Assembly (NCBI GenBank): GCA_904380375.1
Contig: CAJFID010000017.1
Coordinates: 1 to 58,636 of the forward strand
Source: Avimonas intestinalis
Lineage (GTDB): Bacteria; Bacillota; Clostridia; Oscillospirales; Acutalibacteraceae
Length of the DNA stretch: 58,636 nucleotides
Direction of reading: 5' to 3'
Below are positions 34,858 through 43,903 of the stretch, one piece after another. Position numbers and translations under genes: made by a program. How positions within the stretch are numbered: the first letter of the stretch is position 1; every line of letters starts with the position of its first letter. The notes beneath the pieces were generated by a model. That model did not search any database. It had not been told where the DNA came from and saw nothing but the letters and a program-made list of their open reading frames with translations.

Positions 34858-35748
34858 TTATCCGCGAAACTGTCCGAAATATTCCTGGAAGAAGACGTCG
34901 CGGTCCACGCGGAGGGCGACCTCATGCGGCCCGTTTTCCATGTCCTTTTTCCAATGCGTCATCCCCTTGGCCCTCTCGCTGAGCAGCTCTACTTCTACCT
35001 CCCCGCGCTCAAAGCGGCAAACCGCATCGTTAAATAACGTAGTCGCCGCCAGCGGATCATGGAAAATGATATAATCCCGTGAACGAAACCAGACCTCGGC
35101 CATTGCCCGGACAATATCCAGCAGTCCCCCCTGAAGGCGCTGCCGCGCTTCTTCAATCGGCAGGCGAACCTGGGTCGTAACGTCCAAGCCTATGGAGCGA
35201 TGGACGGCCACCGGCGCGTTGTAAACAACGGCCGTTGCATAAGGGTCTCCGTAAGCGTTCCATTCCCGCGGCCCTGTGCGCGGCTGTACATTGGTGAACA
35301 CTCCGCACATCAGCACCAATTCCTTAAGAAGGGAGGGGATTTCCGGGTCTGCCGCAAACAGCAGCCCCACATTGGTCATGGGTCCAATGGCCAGCAGGCT
35401 GATTTCCCCCGGATTCGCTCGGATGGTATCAATCATAAACTGGATGTGCTGATGAAGGGGGAATTGCGTCTGATGGGCATAGGAGTCCAGCACGGCTTCT
35501 TGCGGGGCGCGGGGCTGAATAGAGTTCCCCAGCATGGGGGTTGCGCAGCCTGGATAAATGGGAATGTCCCCCTTCCCTGCGGCCTGGCAAAAGCAGCTAG
35601 CCAGCATCGCCCGCTTTACCGGTTCCCCCGTTACCGTGGTGATGCCTACCAATTCACAAGCAGGCTGCTGCAACAGGTAAGCCAGGCACACCGCATCGTC
35701 AATATCCGAGCCGATGTCCGTATCCAACAGGACTTTTTTGGTCTCCAT
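34858..35748 (-). CDS. Inosine-uridine-type nucleoside hydrolase
   Basis: N-ribohydrolase of 296 aa that splits a nucleoside or N-glycoside to ribose and base. The Ca-binding N-terminal cluster is present as D9-x-D11...D15-x-D17-D18 (LLDTDIGSDIDDAVCLAYLL), with one extra residue relative to the classical DTDPG-x-DDA. LLAIGPMTNVGLL and FHDPLAA, the late Asp-containing loop, are also present. No signal peptide, so it acts in the cytoplasm on an imported substrate. Start was set at METKK (35748) where GGGG lies 6 nt upstream. The ribose it frees would fit the ribokinase and RbsD-type genes upstream in the island. Confidence 0.88.
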   Translation of the reverse strand: METKKVLLDTDIGSDIDDAVCLAYLLQQPACELVGITTVTGEPVKRAMLASCFCQAAGKGDIPIYPGCATPMLGNSIQPRAPQEAVLDSYAHQTQFPLHQHIQFMIDTIRANPGEISLLAIGPMTNVGLLFAADPEIPSLLKELVLMCGVFTNVQPRTGPREWNAYGDPYATAVVYNAPVAVHRSIGLDVTTQVRLPIEEARQRLQGGLLDIVRAMAEVWFRSRDYIIFHDPLAATTLFNDAVCRFERGEVEVELLSERAKGMTHWKKDMENGPHEVALRVDRDVFFQEYFGQFRG

Positions 35749-35825
35749 AATCGTCCCCATCCTTTCGTATCTTTGCGTTTCAATTGCTAAATCATCATGA
35801 AAGCTACTGCTTTGGATCTCATGCC

Positions 35826-36758
35826 TCATTCGCCCGTGAGGCCGGTACGCTCGACGCCCTGGATAAACTTTTTTTGAAGGAAGGCAAACATGACGATCAT
35901 GGGCGCTACCGTCATAAACGTGCCCGCCATAACAACGGCGTTGTTTAAGGCATTGTTATCGTTGATGTCGTACACCGTCTCCAAGGTATCCGACGCAAGC
36001 GTCAACGCGTTGGAGATATTGTTTAAGCCGGAGGAAAGGAGCTGCAGATCTGCCTTGCTGACAAAAATAGACGGCTCAAAGTAATCCGCCCAGTGCCAGA
36101 CCAGCGCCAGCACCAGCACGACCATAAAGGCGGAACGCGCCACCGGGAATACGATATAGCCATAGGTCCGCAGAAAACCGCATCCGTCAATTTGGGAGGC
36201 TTCCTCCAGTTCCTTGGGCAAGCCGCTGTAAAACTGCCGGAAAATAAATATAAACAGCGCGCCCTTCAAGCCGTATCCTAAAAAAGCCGGCACGATCAGC
36301 GGAAGAAAAGTGTTTAGCCAGCCCAGCTTGGCATAAAGCAGATACAGCGGGACGATAATCGTCTGCGTCGGGATGATCATGGCCAGGATCACCACAAAGA
36401 AACAAGCCGTTCGTCCCGGGAAACGAAAGCGGGCTAATCCATACCCCGCCATTGAACAGGAGAGCAATTGCCCGGCTGTCGCAAGCAATGTGACAAACAG
36501 GCTGTTTCCAAAGCCTCGGGCAAAATTCATCAGCTTGGCCGCTGTGGCATAATTTTGGAAATGCAGGCTGCGCGGCAGCCAGACCACCATAAAGTTGTTG
36601 AGGTCGTCGTTGGTCATCAGGGATTTGGAAATCATATAAAGGAAGGGATATAGGAAAACAAAAGACAAGCCCAAAAGCAACAAGTACAAGCATATCCGCG
36701 GAACCATCCGCAGCCCCTTCTGCCCTATTGACCGTACGCGAACGGCATTGCGCGTCAT
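35826..36758 (-). CDS. Carbohydrate ABC permease, MalG type (pair B)
   Basis: Inner-membrane permease of 310 aa with about six membrane helices and the EAA loop EEASQIDGCGFLRTYGYIVFP that docks the ATPase. It belongs to the MalG/UgpE-like CUT1 group. Start at 36758 overlaps the stop of the MalF-type partner by 4 bp. Unlike the usual C-terminus with VKG, it continues QGVERTGLTGE. No ATPase gene is in the island, so a shared MsmX-type ATPase is expected elsewhere. Confidence 0.9.
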   Translation of the reverse strand: MTRNAVRVRSIGQKGLRMVPRICLYLLLLGLSFVFLYPFLYMISKSLMTNDDLNNFMVVWLPRSLHFQNYATAAKLMNFARGFGNSLFVTLLATAGQLLSCSMAGYGLARFRFPGRTACFFVVILAMIIPTQTIIVPLYLLYAKLGWLNTFLPLIVPAFLGYGLKGALFIFIFRQFYSGLPKELEEASQIDGCGFLRTYGYIVFPVARSAFMVVLVLALVWHWADYFEPSIFVSKADLQLLSSGLNNISNALTLASDTLETVYDINDNNALNNAVVMAGTFMTVAPMIVMFAFLQKKFIQGVERTGLTGE

Positions 36759-37645
36759 TTCCCCACCCCCTGCGTTTTCCGGATGCCTTGCCGGATCACC
36801 AATACCACCAAACCGATAAAAAATAGGATAAATAAAAAGTATGTCCAGCCCATTGCTGCGGCAAAGCCATGATCCGCCTGTGTCACGGCCCATGTTTTGA
36901 TATAATCAAGAAGAGGGTTTGTGGAATCGGTAAAAGCGATAATAATGGTATAAACCGCATTCAGCAGCAGAACCGGCAAAACCATCGGCAGTGTAATCTT
37001 CCAAAACGCCTCGTATTCGTTCGCCCCGTCAATATGGGCGGATTCATACAAAGCGGGGGAGATACTCTGGATTGCGGCTAAAAACAGCAGTATTTGCACG
37101 CCGCAGGACCAAAGGACCGTAACTATAATGCCAAACAAGGTATCAATCGCTGCAAAAAATTCCTGCCCAAAATACGACAGTATCTCCGGCGAAACCAGTT
37201 TTCCATCCGCCAGGGAAAGGATCTGCGTGTCAATTCCTTCCCGCATCATCTGGCGCAAGACCTGCCCGTTCCCCAAAAGGAAAGGGAGCAAGGCAACCAC
37301 CCGGAAAAAGCCCTTGAAGCGCGTCGCTTTGTTCAGCAAAATAGCAATCAGGAGGGAAAAGACCAGGATCAGCGGCGTTTTGATCAGCATATCCTGGATA
37401 GAATCCAGTAAGTAAGGGACAAAGCTGGCATCGGTAAAAAATGCGCGGGAATAATTCTGCAATCCGGTGAGCTGGATATGAAAGCCCGCCGTCTGGCTGT
37501 CCGTGGAGCCGAAGCTCAGAAGAAAAGAGGAGATCACGGGAAACGCAAAGCAAACGAGAGTCCCGACCAAAAAGGGCGCCATAAAGAAGAGCCCCGTGAA
37601 CGCCTCCCGCCGTTTGGCGGTCAGCCGAAACCGTTTCGTCTTCAT
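36755..37645 (-). CDS. Carbohydrate ABC permease, MalF type (pair B)
   Basis: The 296 aa partner of the downstream MalG-type permease, with six membrane helices and the EAA loop YESAHIDGANEYEAFWKITLPMVLP (helix-loop split). It resembles UgpA/MalF CUT1 permeases. It overlaps the DUF5696 gene stop by 4 bp and the next permease by 4 bp, so these three are translationally coupled. The Glu-to-Ser change in the first EAA position (YESA) is common in this group. Confidence 0.9.
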   Translation of the reverse strand: MKTKRFRLTAKRREAFTGLFFMAPFLVGTLVCFAFPVISSFLLSFGSTDSQTAGFHIQLTGLQNYSRAFFTDASFVPYLLDSIQDMLIKTPLILVFSLLIAILLNKATRFKGFFRVVALLPFLLGNGQVLRQMMREGIDTQILSLADGKLVSPEILSYFGQEFFAAIDTLFGIIVTVLWSCGVQILLFLAAIQSISPALYESAHIDGANEYEAFWKITLPMVLPVLLLNAVYTIIIAFTDSTNPLLDYIKTWAVTQADHGFAAAMGWTYFLFILFFIGLVVLVIRQGIRKTQGVGK

Positions 37646-39927
37646 CGTCCATCCCTCCCGGTGACCCGATAGCTATTTGCCTGCACCGCCAGCCCCTCCG
37701 CCGATTGCTCCGTATCGCCATAATTAAGGAGGATCTGCGTACCATTGGAATAGGTTACCCGGACAAAGTCCTCCTGCAAAACCTCATGCTCTTGGATGAA
37801 AACCGGGTCGTCGCCGGTAGTATAAGGCCAAATTTCCGTCTGGAATTCGTGATATACCGCTAGGACACGCTCCTTCCAGTCCTCATTTTTGCAGGCAAAC
37901 AGTTCCGTATAAGCGGTATCCTGCAGCAAAACCGGATCGTTTTCCGCCAATTCAAAGTGGGGCTGACAGCCATATTCAATCCACCGCAGCTTCATCTGGT
38001 CCAAGTCGTACGCCAGGTTGCCCGGCTCCGCGCTATACGGGATGCTCCCATAGAGAACCATAGAAAGCCACGGGATTTCCTGGTCGATGATTTCATTTCC
38101 GGAGGAGGTTATCGGAACATTGTACAGCCGGTTGGCCGACTGGAAGCTGTAGAGATTTCCCCCTTCAATTGCCTTTTCCCGCTGTGAAGAGCGGAAGATC
38201 TCCTGCCATAGGAGCCGCGTATCCAGGCGGCTGGCCGGTTCTTTATCACTCTGATCCTGATATACGCGGAGCCCTAGACCCTCAAATCCAAGCTGTAAAT
38301 GCGAATATTTTTGCAGTGCATCGTCCATCTTCAAAAAGTTTTCCCATACTTTTGCAGGCTGGAGCAGAAACTGCTCTTGCAGCATATCGCTTACGGGGCT
38401 TCCATTCCCCTGCAAAATGACGTCGCGGCCGCCAGAAAAATCCCCCTGGCCTTCGACCGCATCCGTCAAGTTGGTTTCCAGGTAAAAATGGGCGGATAAA
38501 TGATCTTCTGCAAACTGATTCAGGTTTTCCAGCCCTTGGTTCCCACCGACAGCCGAGGCCGCCTTCGGGGTATCCGGAACATAACCATATCCATGTTTTG
38601 ACCAGCCCCGCAGCAAAACCTGCAGGTTTTCCACCCCGCCGTCTAAATATCCTTCCGCGATGGCCTGGGCTTGCTCCAGAGTGGTCATCGTCACATAACT
38701 TGGGAGGAACCCGGCGTCGGTCTGCGTCCCCATAAACAAGGTCAGAGACAAAGCCTCCTGGCTGCCAGCCACGGTATTGAGAAGGCCGTTTGTCCGCAGC
38801 TCTTCCCGGTAAACAGACGCCATGCCGCTATAGTCCGCTTCATCCCCTTCCAAGAAGAACAGCTTTACTTCCCGGTCAAGGCTCAAAAGGTCCTCTTTTA
38901 GGCGCACGCCGTATAGGTTGTTGGAGAGGTTCTCCCCATAGGTGACAATATTGGAAAGGTAAATACGGTATTGCTCCCGGTAGATAAAGGAAAAGCTGCA
39001 GCGGTTGAGCTTGATCGTGGACATATTAATGCTGGGGTTGACTTCAATCTGTGCATACTCCTCTCCCGATACGGCGGCCGCTAAAAACGCTCTCCCGCCT
39101 TTCTTTATGCCATAAACCGGCAGGGAGGCGGTGGGATTCACGGAAACGGCCGGATCGTCTGCTTCCGCGAAAAAGTCGGTTTGCAGAAGGGGGCCATAGA
39201 TATCCAGAGTCAGGGGGGTGGCATAAAGATGCTTATCCCCTGTCTGCTGAAAATAACTCAACGCACCGCTGCCATCGGGATAAAACAAGTATCCCTCTTC
39301 TTCCGCCGAAGCGGCCCCAAAGAAAGGAAGAAGCTCCACCGCATAAAGGCGGTATCCGCCGTTTTCCTGGATGCCGTCGGCCGGGATACGAAAACGCAAT
39401 CCATCTTCTTCCAAAGCAATTTCCAGCGGCACTTGGATGGCGGAATTGGCAAAAGCCACCGTCAGCTTTAAGCCGTTTTCGTACCGCAGCGTTTCCACCG
39501 TGTTTTCAGCGGCCGCGGAAGATTCCTCCACAAAATTCCCGCGTGTATCATCCTGACTGACGTAAGTGATGGAGAAAAGGGACTGCATATAATCGCTCCA
39601 CACCTTTGTCGAAGTCGCCAGGCCGGGATAAAGCGTTTCATCCACCGCGCTGTTCCACAGGATGTCCCCGGTCTCTGTCCCTTGCACCGCAATGGCGGCA
39701 ATATCCTGCCGGTACAAAAGCGTATATCGGTCATTCACACAAATTGTTTCATAAGCAGCGGCATCCGCCGCCTGATACAGATCCCCATCCTGCCCCTGGA
39801 ACAGCGAAGTACCGGGTTCCCGTTCCGATATAGCGTCTCTCCAGGCTGCTTCGGGCGCACAGCCGCTGAAAACTGTTCCCAGGATGAGAACAGAGCTCAG
39901 AAAACCAAGCCATTGTTTTTTCCTCAT
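37642..39927 (-). CDS. DUF5696-domain lipoprotein
   Basis: Large extracytoplasmic lipoprotein of 761 aa, lipobox FSGC (Cys about 23). The body shows the segment EEGYLFYPDGSGALSYF (about 215-232), the mid-chain GWSKHGYGYVPD and PLS-type strands I associate with DUF5696, a family seen beside ABC sugar transporters of Firmicutes. It has no membrane anchor beyond the lipid. It lies between an NHL-TPR-Yip1 gene and a permease pair and overlaps the first permease gene by 4 bp, so it is probably tied to transport or substrate handling at the membrane. Enzymatic activity is unknown. Confidence 0.75.
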   Translation of the reverse strand: MRKKQWLGFLSSVLILGTVFSGCAPEAAWRDAISEREPGTSLFQGQDGDLYQAADAAAYETICVNDRYTLLYRQDIAAIAVQGTETGDILWNSAVDETLYPGLATSTKVWSDYMQSLFSITYVSQDDTRGNFVEESSAAAENTVETLRYENGLKLTVAFANSAIQVPLEIALEEDGLRFRIPADGIQENGGYRLYAVELLPFFGAASAEEEGYLFYPDGSGALSYFQQTGDKHLYATPLTLDIYGPLLQTDFFAEADDPAVSVNPTASLPVYGIKKGGRAFLAAAVSGEEYAQIEVNPSINMSTIKLNRCSFSFIYREQYRIYLSNIVTYGENLSNNLYGVRLKEDLLSLDREVKLFFLEGDEADYSGMASVYREELRTNGLLNTVAGSQEALSLTLFMGTQTDAGFLPSYVTMTTLEQAQAIAEGYLDGGVENLQVLLRGWSKHGYGYVPDTPKAASAVGGNQGLENLNQFAEDHLSAHFYLETNLTDAVEGQGDFSGGRDVILQGNGSPVSDMLQEQFLLQPAKVWENFLKMDDALQKYSHLQLGFEGLGLRVYQDQSDKEPASRLDTRLLWQEIFRSSQREKAIEGGNLYSFQSANRLYNVPITSSGNEIIDQEIPWLSMVLYGSIPYSAEPGNLAYDLDQMKLRWIEYGCQPHFELAENDPVLLQDTAYTELFACKNEDWKERVLAVYHEFQTEIWPYTTGDDPVFIQEHEVLQEDFVRVTYSNGTQILLNYGDTEQSAEGLAVQANSYRVTGRDGR

Positions 39928-39964
39928 AACAGCGCTCCTTTCTGCTGCGAAGCACGGGAACCGG

Positions 39965-42091
39965 TCATATCAGCAGCGATGCCTCCTGAACGAGCTCTTC
40001 AATAAATTGGATAATTCGGCCCACCAAGGTATATCCCAGAAGGGCAACGAACCAGATCAGCACCATAGCACATACAGAAAGCAGGCAGACAAATACCGTA
40101 CGCCCCACGCCGTAATCGTTGAGGATAAAAATGGAGCGGATGAACAGCCAAAGCATCCACAAAACGACGCCGTTGACCAATACCGCGAACAGGCTTCTTT
40201 CCGAAACGCACAGGACATGGGAGAGCAAGGCTGCCGCAATCTCCACCACCACATAAGGGATCATACAGTAACTAGCAGCGACAAAGTTTTCCTCCAAAGT
40301 GGTTTCGCCGTTAAACTGCGAGGAAAGCAGATAACTGGCGCCTACCCAGGTAAAGAAGGGCAGGAGGATTTTTGCCGCTTCCAGCATCAAATTGACGTCT
40401 TCCAGCTCCACGTCCTGGAAAGAATAGCTAACCGTGTAGATGAAAAAGAGCCGTGCTAAGAGGGCGAGCAAAAGGATCAACATACCGGCCGGAACATTGA
40501 GCCGCCCCCGCGAATTCTTGATGCTTTCCATCACCCGGCGCGGCCGGAACAAAATGCTGGTTCCCATCAGCAAGCCGTTCTTGATCCCGAGGCGCGGGAT
40601 CTGACGGTATTCAAAAGCCTGCAAGACGCGGCGGGAGCGCCGGGATGCCTGAACGACCAAAACGCCGGCTGCTGCAACGATGGCCACTATCCCTAAAACC
40701 ACCCAGGGGAAATACCGCTGCATAAAGTCATACCGGTATTCGGAGAAGGCTTTCGCATATTGGGAGCGGTCATTGGCATAGCGGTAGCCTTCCATTGACG
40801 CTTCCCAATCGCCCTCCTTATAAGCGGTAGACGCCAATCCAATATGCGCCAGCGGGTATGTGCCGTCCATGGCCAGCACTTCGTTCCACAATACGCTTGC
40901 CCCGTCGTAATCCCCGTCGTTGTATAAGACGGTAGCCTGCTGCACTTTTTGGATAAAGGCCGTCGGTTCAAAAACCTGGATGTTTCCCTTGCTGGAATCC
41001 AGCACATAGAGCAGGCCTTTATCGTCCACTACCAGCGCAGCGGGAAGGGTAAACTCCCCTTTGTCACTGCCAAGCCCGCCAAATACGGCCAGCAAATTCC
41101 CCGTCTGGTCATATTGATACAGCTTCCCGGTCTGCCTTTCTACCACTGTGACCATACCGTTCCGATCAACAGCAATCCCGCTGAACACCGGATTTTCCCC
41201 GTTAACCAATTCGCCATAGCGGAAAGGCTTGCCGATAACGTTTCCGGAAAAATATTGGTCCATAAATTTAGAAAAGCCGCTCTTGTTAATATCGCTGAGC
41301 TTTTTATAGATATTGTTGCCTACCGAATTAAGGACTTTGATTTGGCCCTCCACCTCATCCTGGCTGGTCGCATAAATCAAGCCTTCGCCGTTCACGGTGA
41401 AATTCACATAGCTGGCCGCCGTGCGCTTGCCGATCATTACCTTCTGTTCCTCGGAAGCCACGATGCGGAGCAGCCAATCCACAAAATTAAAGCCGATGTC
41501 GGTCTGGCCGATATACCCACGGAAGGTATTTTCCTCATCCACGCTCATGATGGTTTCCCCCATCAGTACATACAGCCCGCCGGTCGGCGATAGAGCAATT
41601 TTGGTAGGGCTGTACACCTGCACCTCCGACAGGACCGGGCTGTCCGGCAGGCCGTATTCCCGGAGCAACGTCCCATCCGCCGCCAAGCAGACGATCCGCT
41701 GGTTTCCGGTATCCGCAATATACACCTCGCCGTTTTCCCCCGGCCAGACGCCCTGAGGCTGGTTGAAAGCCGTCCCTCCCGCTTCCTCATAAAGGCTAAT
41801 CAGCCGGCCGTTCTGATCCATTTTGACGACACGGTTGTTTTTGGTGTCGGCTACATACAAATTCCCTTCCTGGTCCATCCGCAGGTCCGACGGCTGATCA
41901 AAGTAAGCCCGGGTGTCTTCGCCAATCCCTTGCAGCACATTGATGCTGTAGAGATAGCGATAAGCCTGAGGGATAGCGATCTGCTCGTTCCCATCAATGG
42001 TATAGTCCGTGTCATAGGCCGCTTGCACTCCGAATGTTCCGAAGAGTAAAAGCAGAGAGAGGGCAGCCAATACCATGCGAAATCGTTTCAT
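39965..42091 (-). CDS. NHL-repeat / TPR / Yip1-type membrane protein
   Basis: The 708 aa product has a signal peptide (1-24), NHL-type beta-propeller repeats outside (about 55-375: FDQPSDLRMDQEGNLYVADTKN, QPQGVWPGENGEVYIADTGNQRI and VVDDKGLLYVLDSSKGNI), a short TPR-like helical part (about 385-450), one membrane helix, then a cytoplasmic RRSRR stretch and a C-terminal bundle of about five membrane helices of the Yip1 type (about 525-700). It looks like a surface sensor or scaffold coupled to a membrane domain. It precedes the DUF5696 gene and follows a permease pair. Function is not known. Confidence 0.78.
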   Translation of the reverse strand: MKRFRMVLAALSLLLLFGTFGVQAAYDTDYTIDGNEQIAIPQAYRYLYSINVLQGIGEDTRAYFDQPSDLRMDQEGNLYVADTKNNRVVKMDQNGRLISLYEEAGGTAFNQPQGVWPGENGEVYIADTGNQRIVCLAADGTLLREYGLPDSPVLSEVQVYSPTKIALSPTGGLYVLMGETIMSVDEENTFRGYIGQTDIGFNFVDWLLRIVASEEQKVMIGKRTAASYVNFTVNGEGLIYATSQDEVEGQIKVLNSVGNNIYKKLSDINKSGFSKFMDQYFSGNVIGKPFRYGELVNGENPVFSGIAVDRNGMVTVVERQTGKLYQYDQTGNLLAVFGGLGSDKGEFTLPAALVVDDKGLLYVLDSSKGNIQVFEPTAFIQKVQQATVLYNDGDYDGASVLWNEVLAMDGTYPLAHIGLASTAYKEGDWEASMEGYRYANDRSQYAKAFSEYRYDFMQRYFPWVVLGIVAIVAAAGVLVVQASRRSRRVLQAFEYRQIPRLGIKNGLLMGTSILFRPRRVMESIKNSRGRLNVPAGMLILLLALLARLFFIYTVSYSFQDVELEDVNLMLEAAKILLPFFTWVGASYLLSSQFNGETTLEENFVAASYCMIPYVVVEIAAALLSHVLCVSERSLFAVLVNGVVLWMLWLFIRSIFILNDYGVGRTVFVCLLSVCAMVLIWFVALLGYTLVGRIIQFIEELVQEASLLI

Positions 42092-42107
42092 GGCAACTCC
42101 TTTCCTT

Positions 42108-42995
42108 TTACCCTTTGATACCAGAGTAGATCATGGTTTCCATTACCTTTTTCTGCATCAGCGTAAAGATAATGACCGTCGGAATCGTCATCAGCATCGT
42201 GGCAGCCGAAACTGCCCCCGCCCGGCCAATGCTGTTCGTGCCGCCGGAAATCGTGTTCAGTGCAAGAGGCAGTGTCTTTTTCGCCTGGTCGCTTAAATAA
42301 ATCAGCGGGGAAAAATAATCGTTCCAGGAACTGACAAAGCTGAACACGATTAATGTAGACCAAGCCGGGGCCAACGACGGCATGACAATCCGCCAATAGG
42401 TGCAGAATTCGCCGGCTCCATCGATCCGGGCCGCTTCGATCAGGTCATTGGGGAATTGCTCCACAAACTGTTTGATCAGGAAGAAGTTGTAAGCCACCGC
42501 CAGATTGGGCAGAATCAATGCGGCATAAGAATCCACCAAGCCCATATAATTCACCACCAAGTAGCGGGGGATCTGCGTAACATAGGGGGAGAACATCAGC
42601 GTGGCAATGACAATGTTAAACAGGACCTTGCTTCCCGGAGGATGGTGCTTGACCATCGCATAAGCACCAAGCGTGCTGACAAAGATAGTCCCCGCCACTG
42701 TCAGCGCAGTGACAAACAGGCTGTTAAACGCATATCGCGTAAACGGTACGGACGAGCTGGACAAAGAAAGCACGAGATCCGAAAAATTCTTCATCGTGGG
42801 CTCTCTCACGAAGAACTGCGGGGGGAACACATACAATTCATTCAACGGCTTAAACGCCGTACATACTAAATAAATCAGCGGCAAGGAAATAAAAATTACC
42901 AGCGCCAATAAGACCAGGTACACTGCCATCCGCACGCCGCTCAGCCGGATGGTACGAACATGCCCGTCCCGTTTGCGAAAGCGGAGTTTCATCAT
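42108..42995 (-). CDS. Carbohydrate ABC permease, MalG type (pair A)
   Basis: The 295 aa permease has six membrane helices, EAA loop EAARIDGAGEFCTYWRIVMPSL and the canonical MalG-type C-terminus QKKVMETMIYSGIKG. Start at the first of two ATGs with GGAGGG 6 nt upstream. It lies 11 bp after its MalF-type partner. With the upstream solute-binding proteins it forms importer A. Confidence 0.92.
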   Translation of the reverse strand: MMKLRFRKRDGHVRTIRLSGVRMAVYLVLLALVIFISLPLIYLVCTAFKPLNELYVFPPQFFVREPTMKNFSDLVLSLSSSSVPFTRYAFNSLFVTALTVAGTIFVSTLGAYAMVKHHPPGSKVLFNIVIATLMFSPYVTQIPRYLVVNYMGLVDSYAALILPNLAVAYNFFLIKQFVEQFPNDLIEAARIDGAGEFCTYWRIVMPSLAPAWSTLIVFSFVSSWNDYFSPLIYLSDQAKKTLPLALNTISGGTNSIGRAGAVSAATMLMTIPTVIIFTLMQKKVMETMIYSGIKG

Positions 42996-43006
42996 CCGTT
43001 TCCCTC

Positions 43007-43903
43007 CTATTCGTCCTTAGGGCTGAGCGCCCGCATCACAACCCGCCCAATTACAAAGGTAATCAGGAACAAAATGGTTGCCACGGCCGAAGCGTATCCC
43101 ATCTGAAAACGGACAAATGCGTAATCATACAAGTGGGCAACGATCGTGTGGCCCGCATAGTTGGGACTGGGGAACCCGGCAAGCGACACTGCCACATCAA
43201 ATACGCCGAACGAATTGGTAATCGCCGTGATGGCGCCAAACAGAAGCTGCGGCTTCATCATCGGCAGCGTGATCCACTTGAGTTCCTGATATTTGCTCTG
43301 GATACCATCAATAGCTGCGGCTTCATAGTATCCTTTATCTACGTTTTGGAGTCCTGCCAAAAACACCAGGAACCCGGTGCCCATACTCATCCAAATCGAA
43401 ACGATGATGATGACCGGCATAATATAGGCCGGATCCTGGTTCCAAAGGATCGGCGTATCGATGATGCCCATTTCCATCAGCGCGCTATTGATAAGCCCGT
43501 AGCTATCCGAAGAAAAGAAGTAGGACCACACGACGCTCATCGCCACGCTTGATGTAATCGAAGGGGCGTAAAATGCCAGAGCGAAAAGATTCCGAAATTT
43601 CAACTGGTTCAGCACCCAAGCGGCAAAAAAGCTGAAGATATAGCCGACCGGCCCCACGATTACAGCAAACAGGAAGGTATTCCCCACCGCCTGTAAGAAA
43701 ATCCGGTCGTCCAGGAAAAGCAGCTTATAATTATTGATTCCTACAAAATGCATTTCCTGAAACATATTGTAATCGGTAAAGCTCAAGCAGACGGCTACCA
43801 GCACCGGCAAAACCATGAACACTACGAAAAAGAGGACAAAAGGAAGCAGCATCAGATAGCCGACCCAGTGTTTCCGAACAAAGCGGACTAGGCTATGTCT
43901 CAT
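43007..43903 (-). CDS. Carbohydrate ABC permease, MalF type (pair A)
   Basis: The 298 aa permease has six membrane helices, starting HWVGYLMLLPFVLFFVVF, and the EAA loop YEAAAIDGIQSKYQELKWITLP. It resembles UgpA/LacF-type CUT1 permeases and lacks the YGxxIAFKxF pattern of LplB permeases. ATG at 43903 overlaps the end of the large solute-binding protein gene by 11 bp, so the binding protein and permease are tightly coupled. Confidence 0.92.
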   Translation of the reverse strand: MRHSLVRFVRKHWVGYLMLLPFVLFFVVFMVLPVLVAVCLSFTDYNMFQEMHFVGINNYKLLFLDDRIFLQAVGNTFLFAVIVGPVGYIFSFFAAWVLNQLKFRNLFALAFYAPSITSSVAMSVVWSYFFSSDSYGLINSALMEMGIIDTPILWNQDPAYIMPVIIIVSIWMSMGTGFLVFLAGLQNVDKGYYEAAAIDGIQSKYQELKWITLPMMKPQLLFGAITAITNSFGVFDVAVSLAGFPSPNYAGHTIVAHLYDYAFVRFQMGYASAVATILFLITFVIGRVVMRALSPKDE

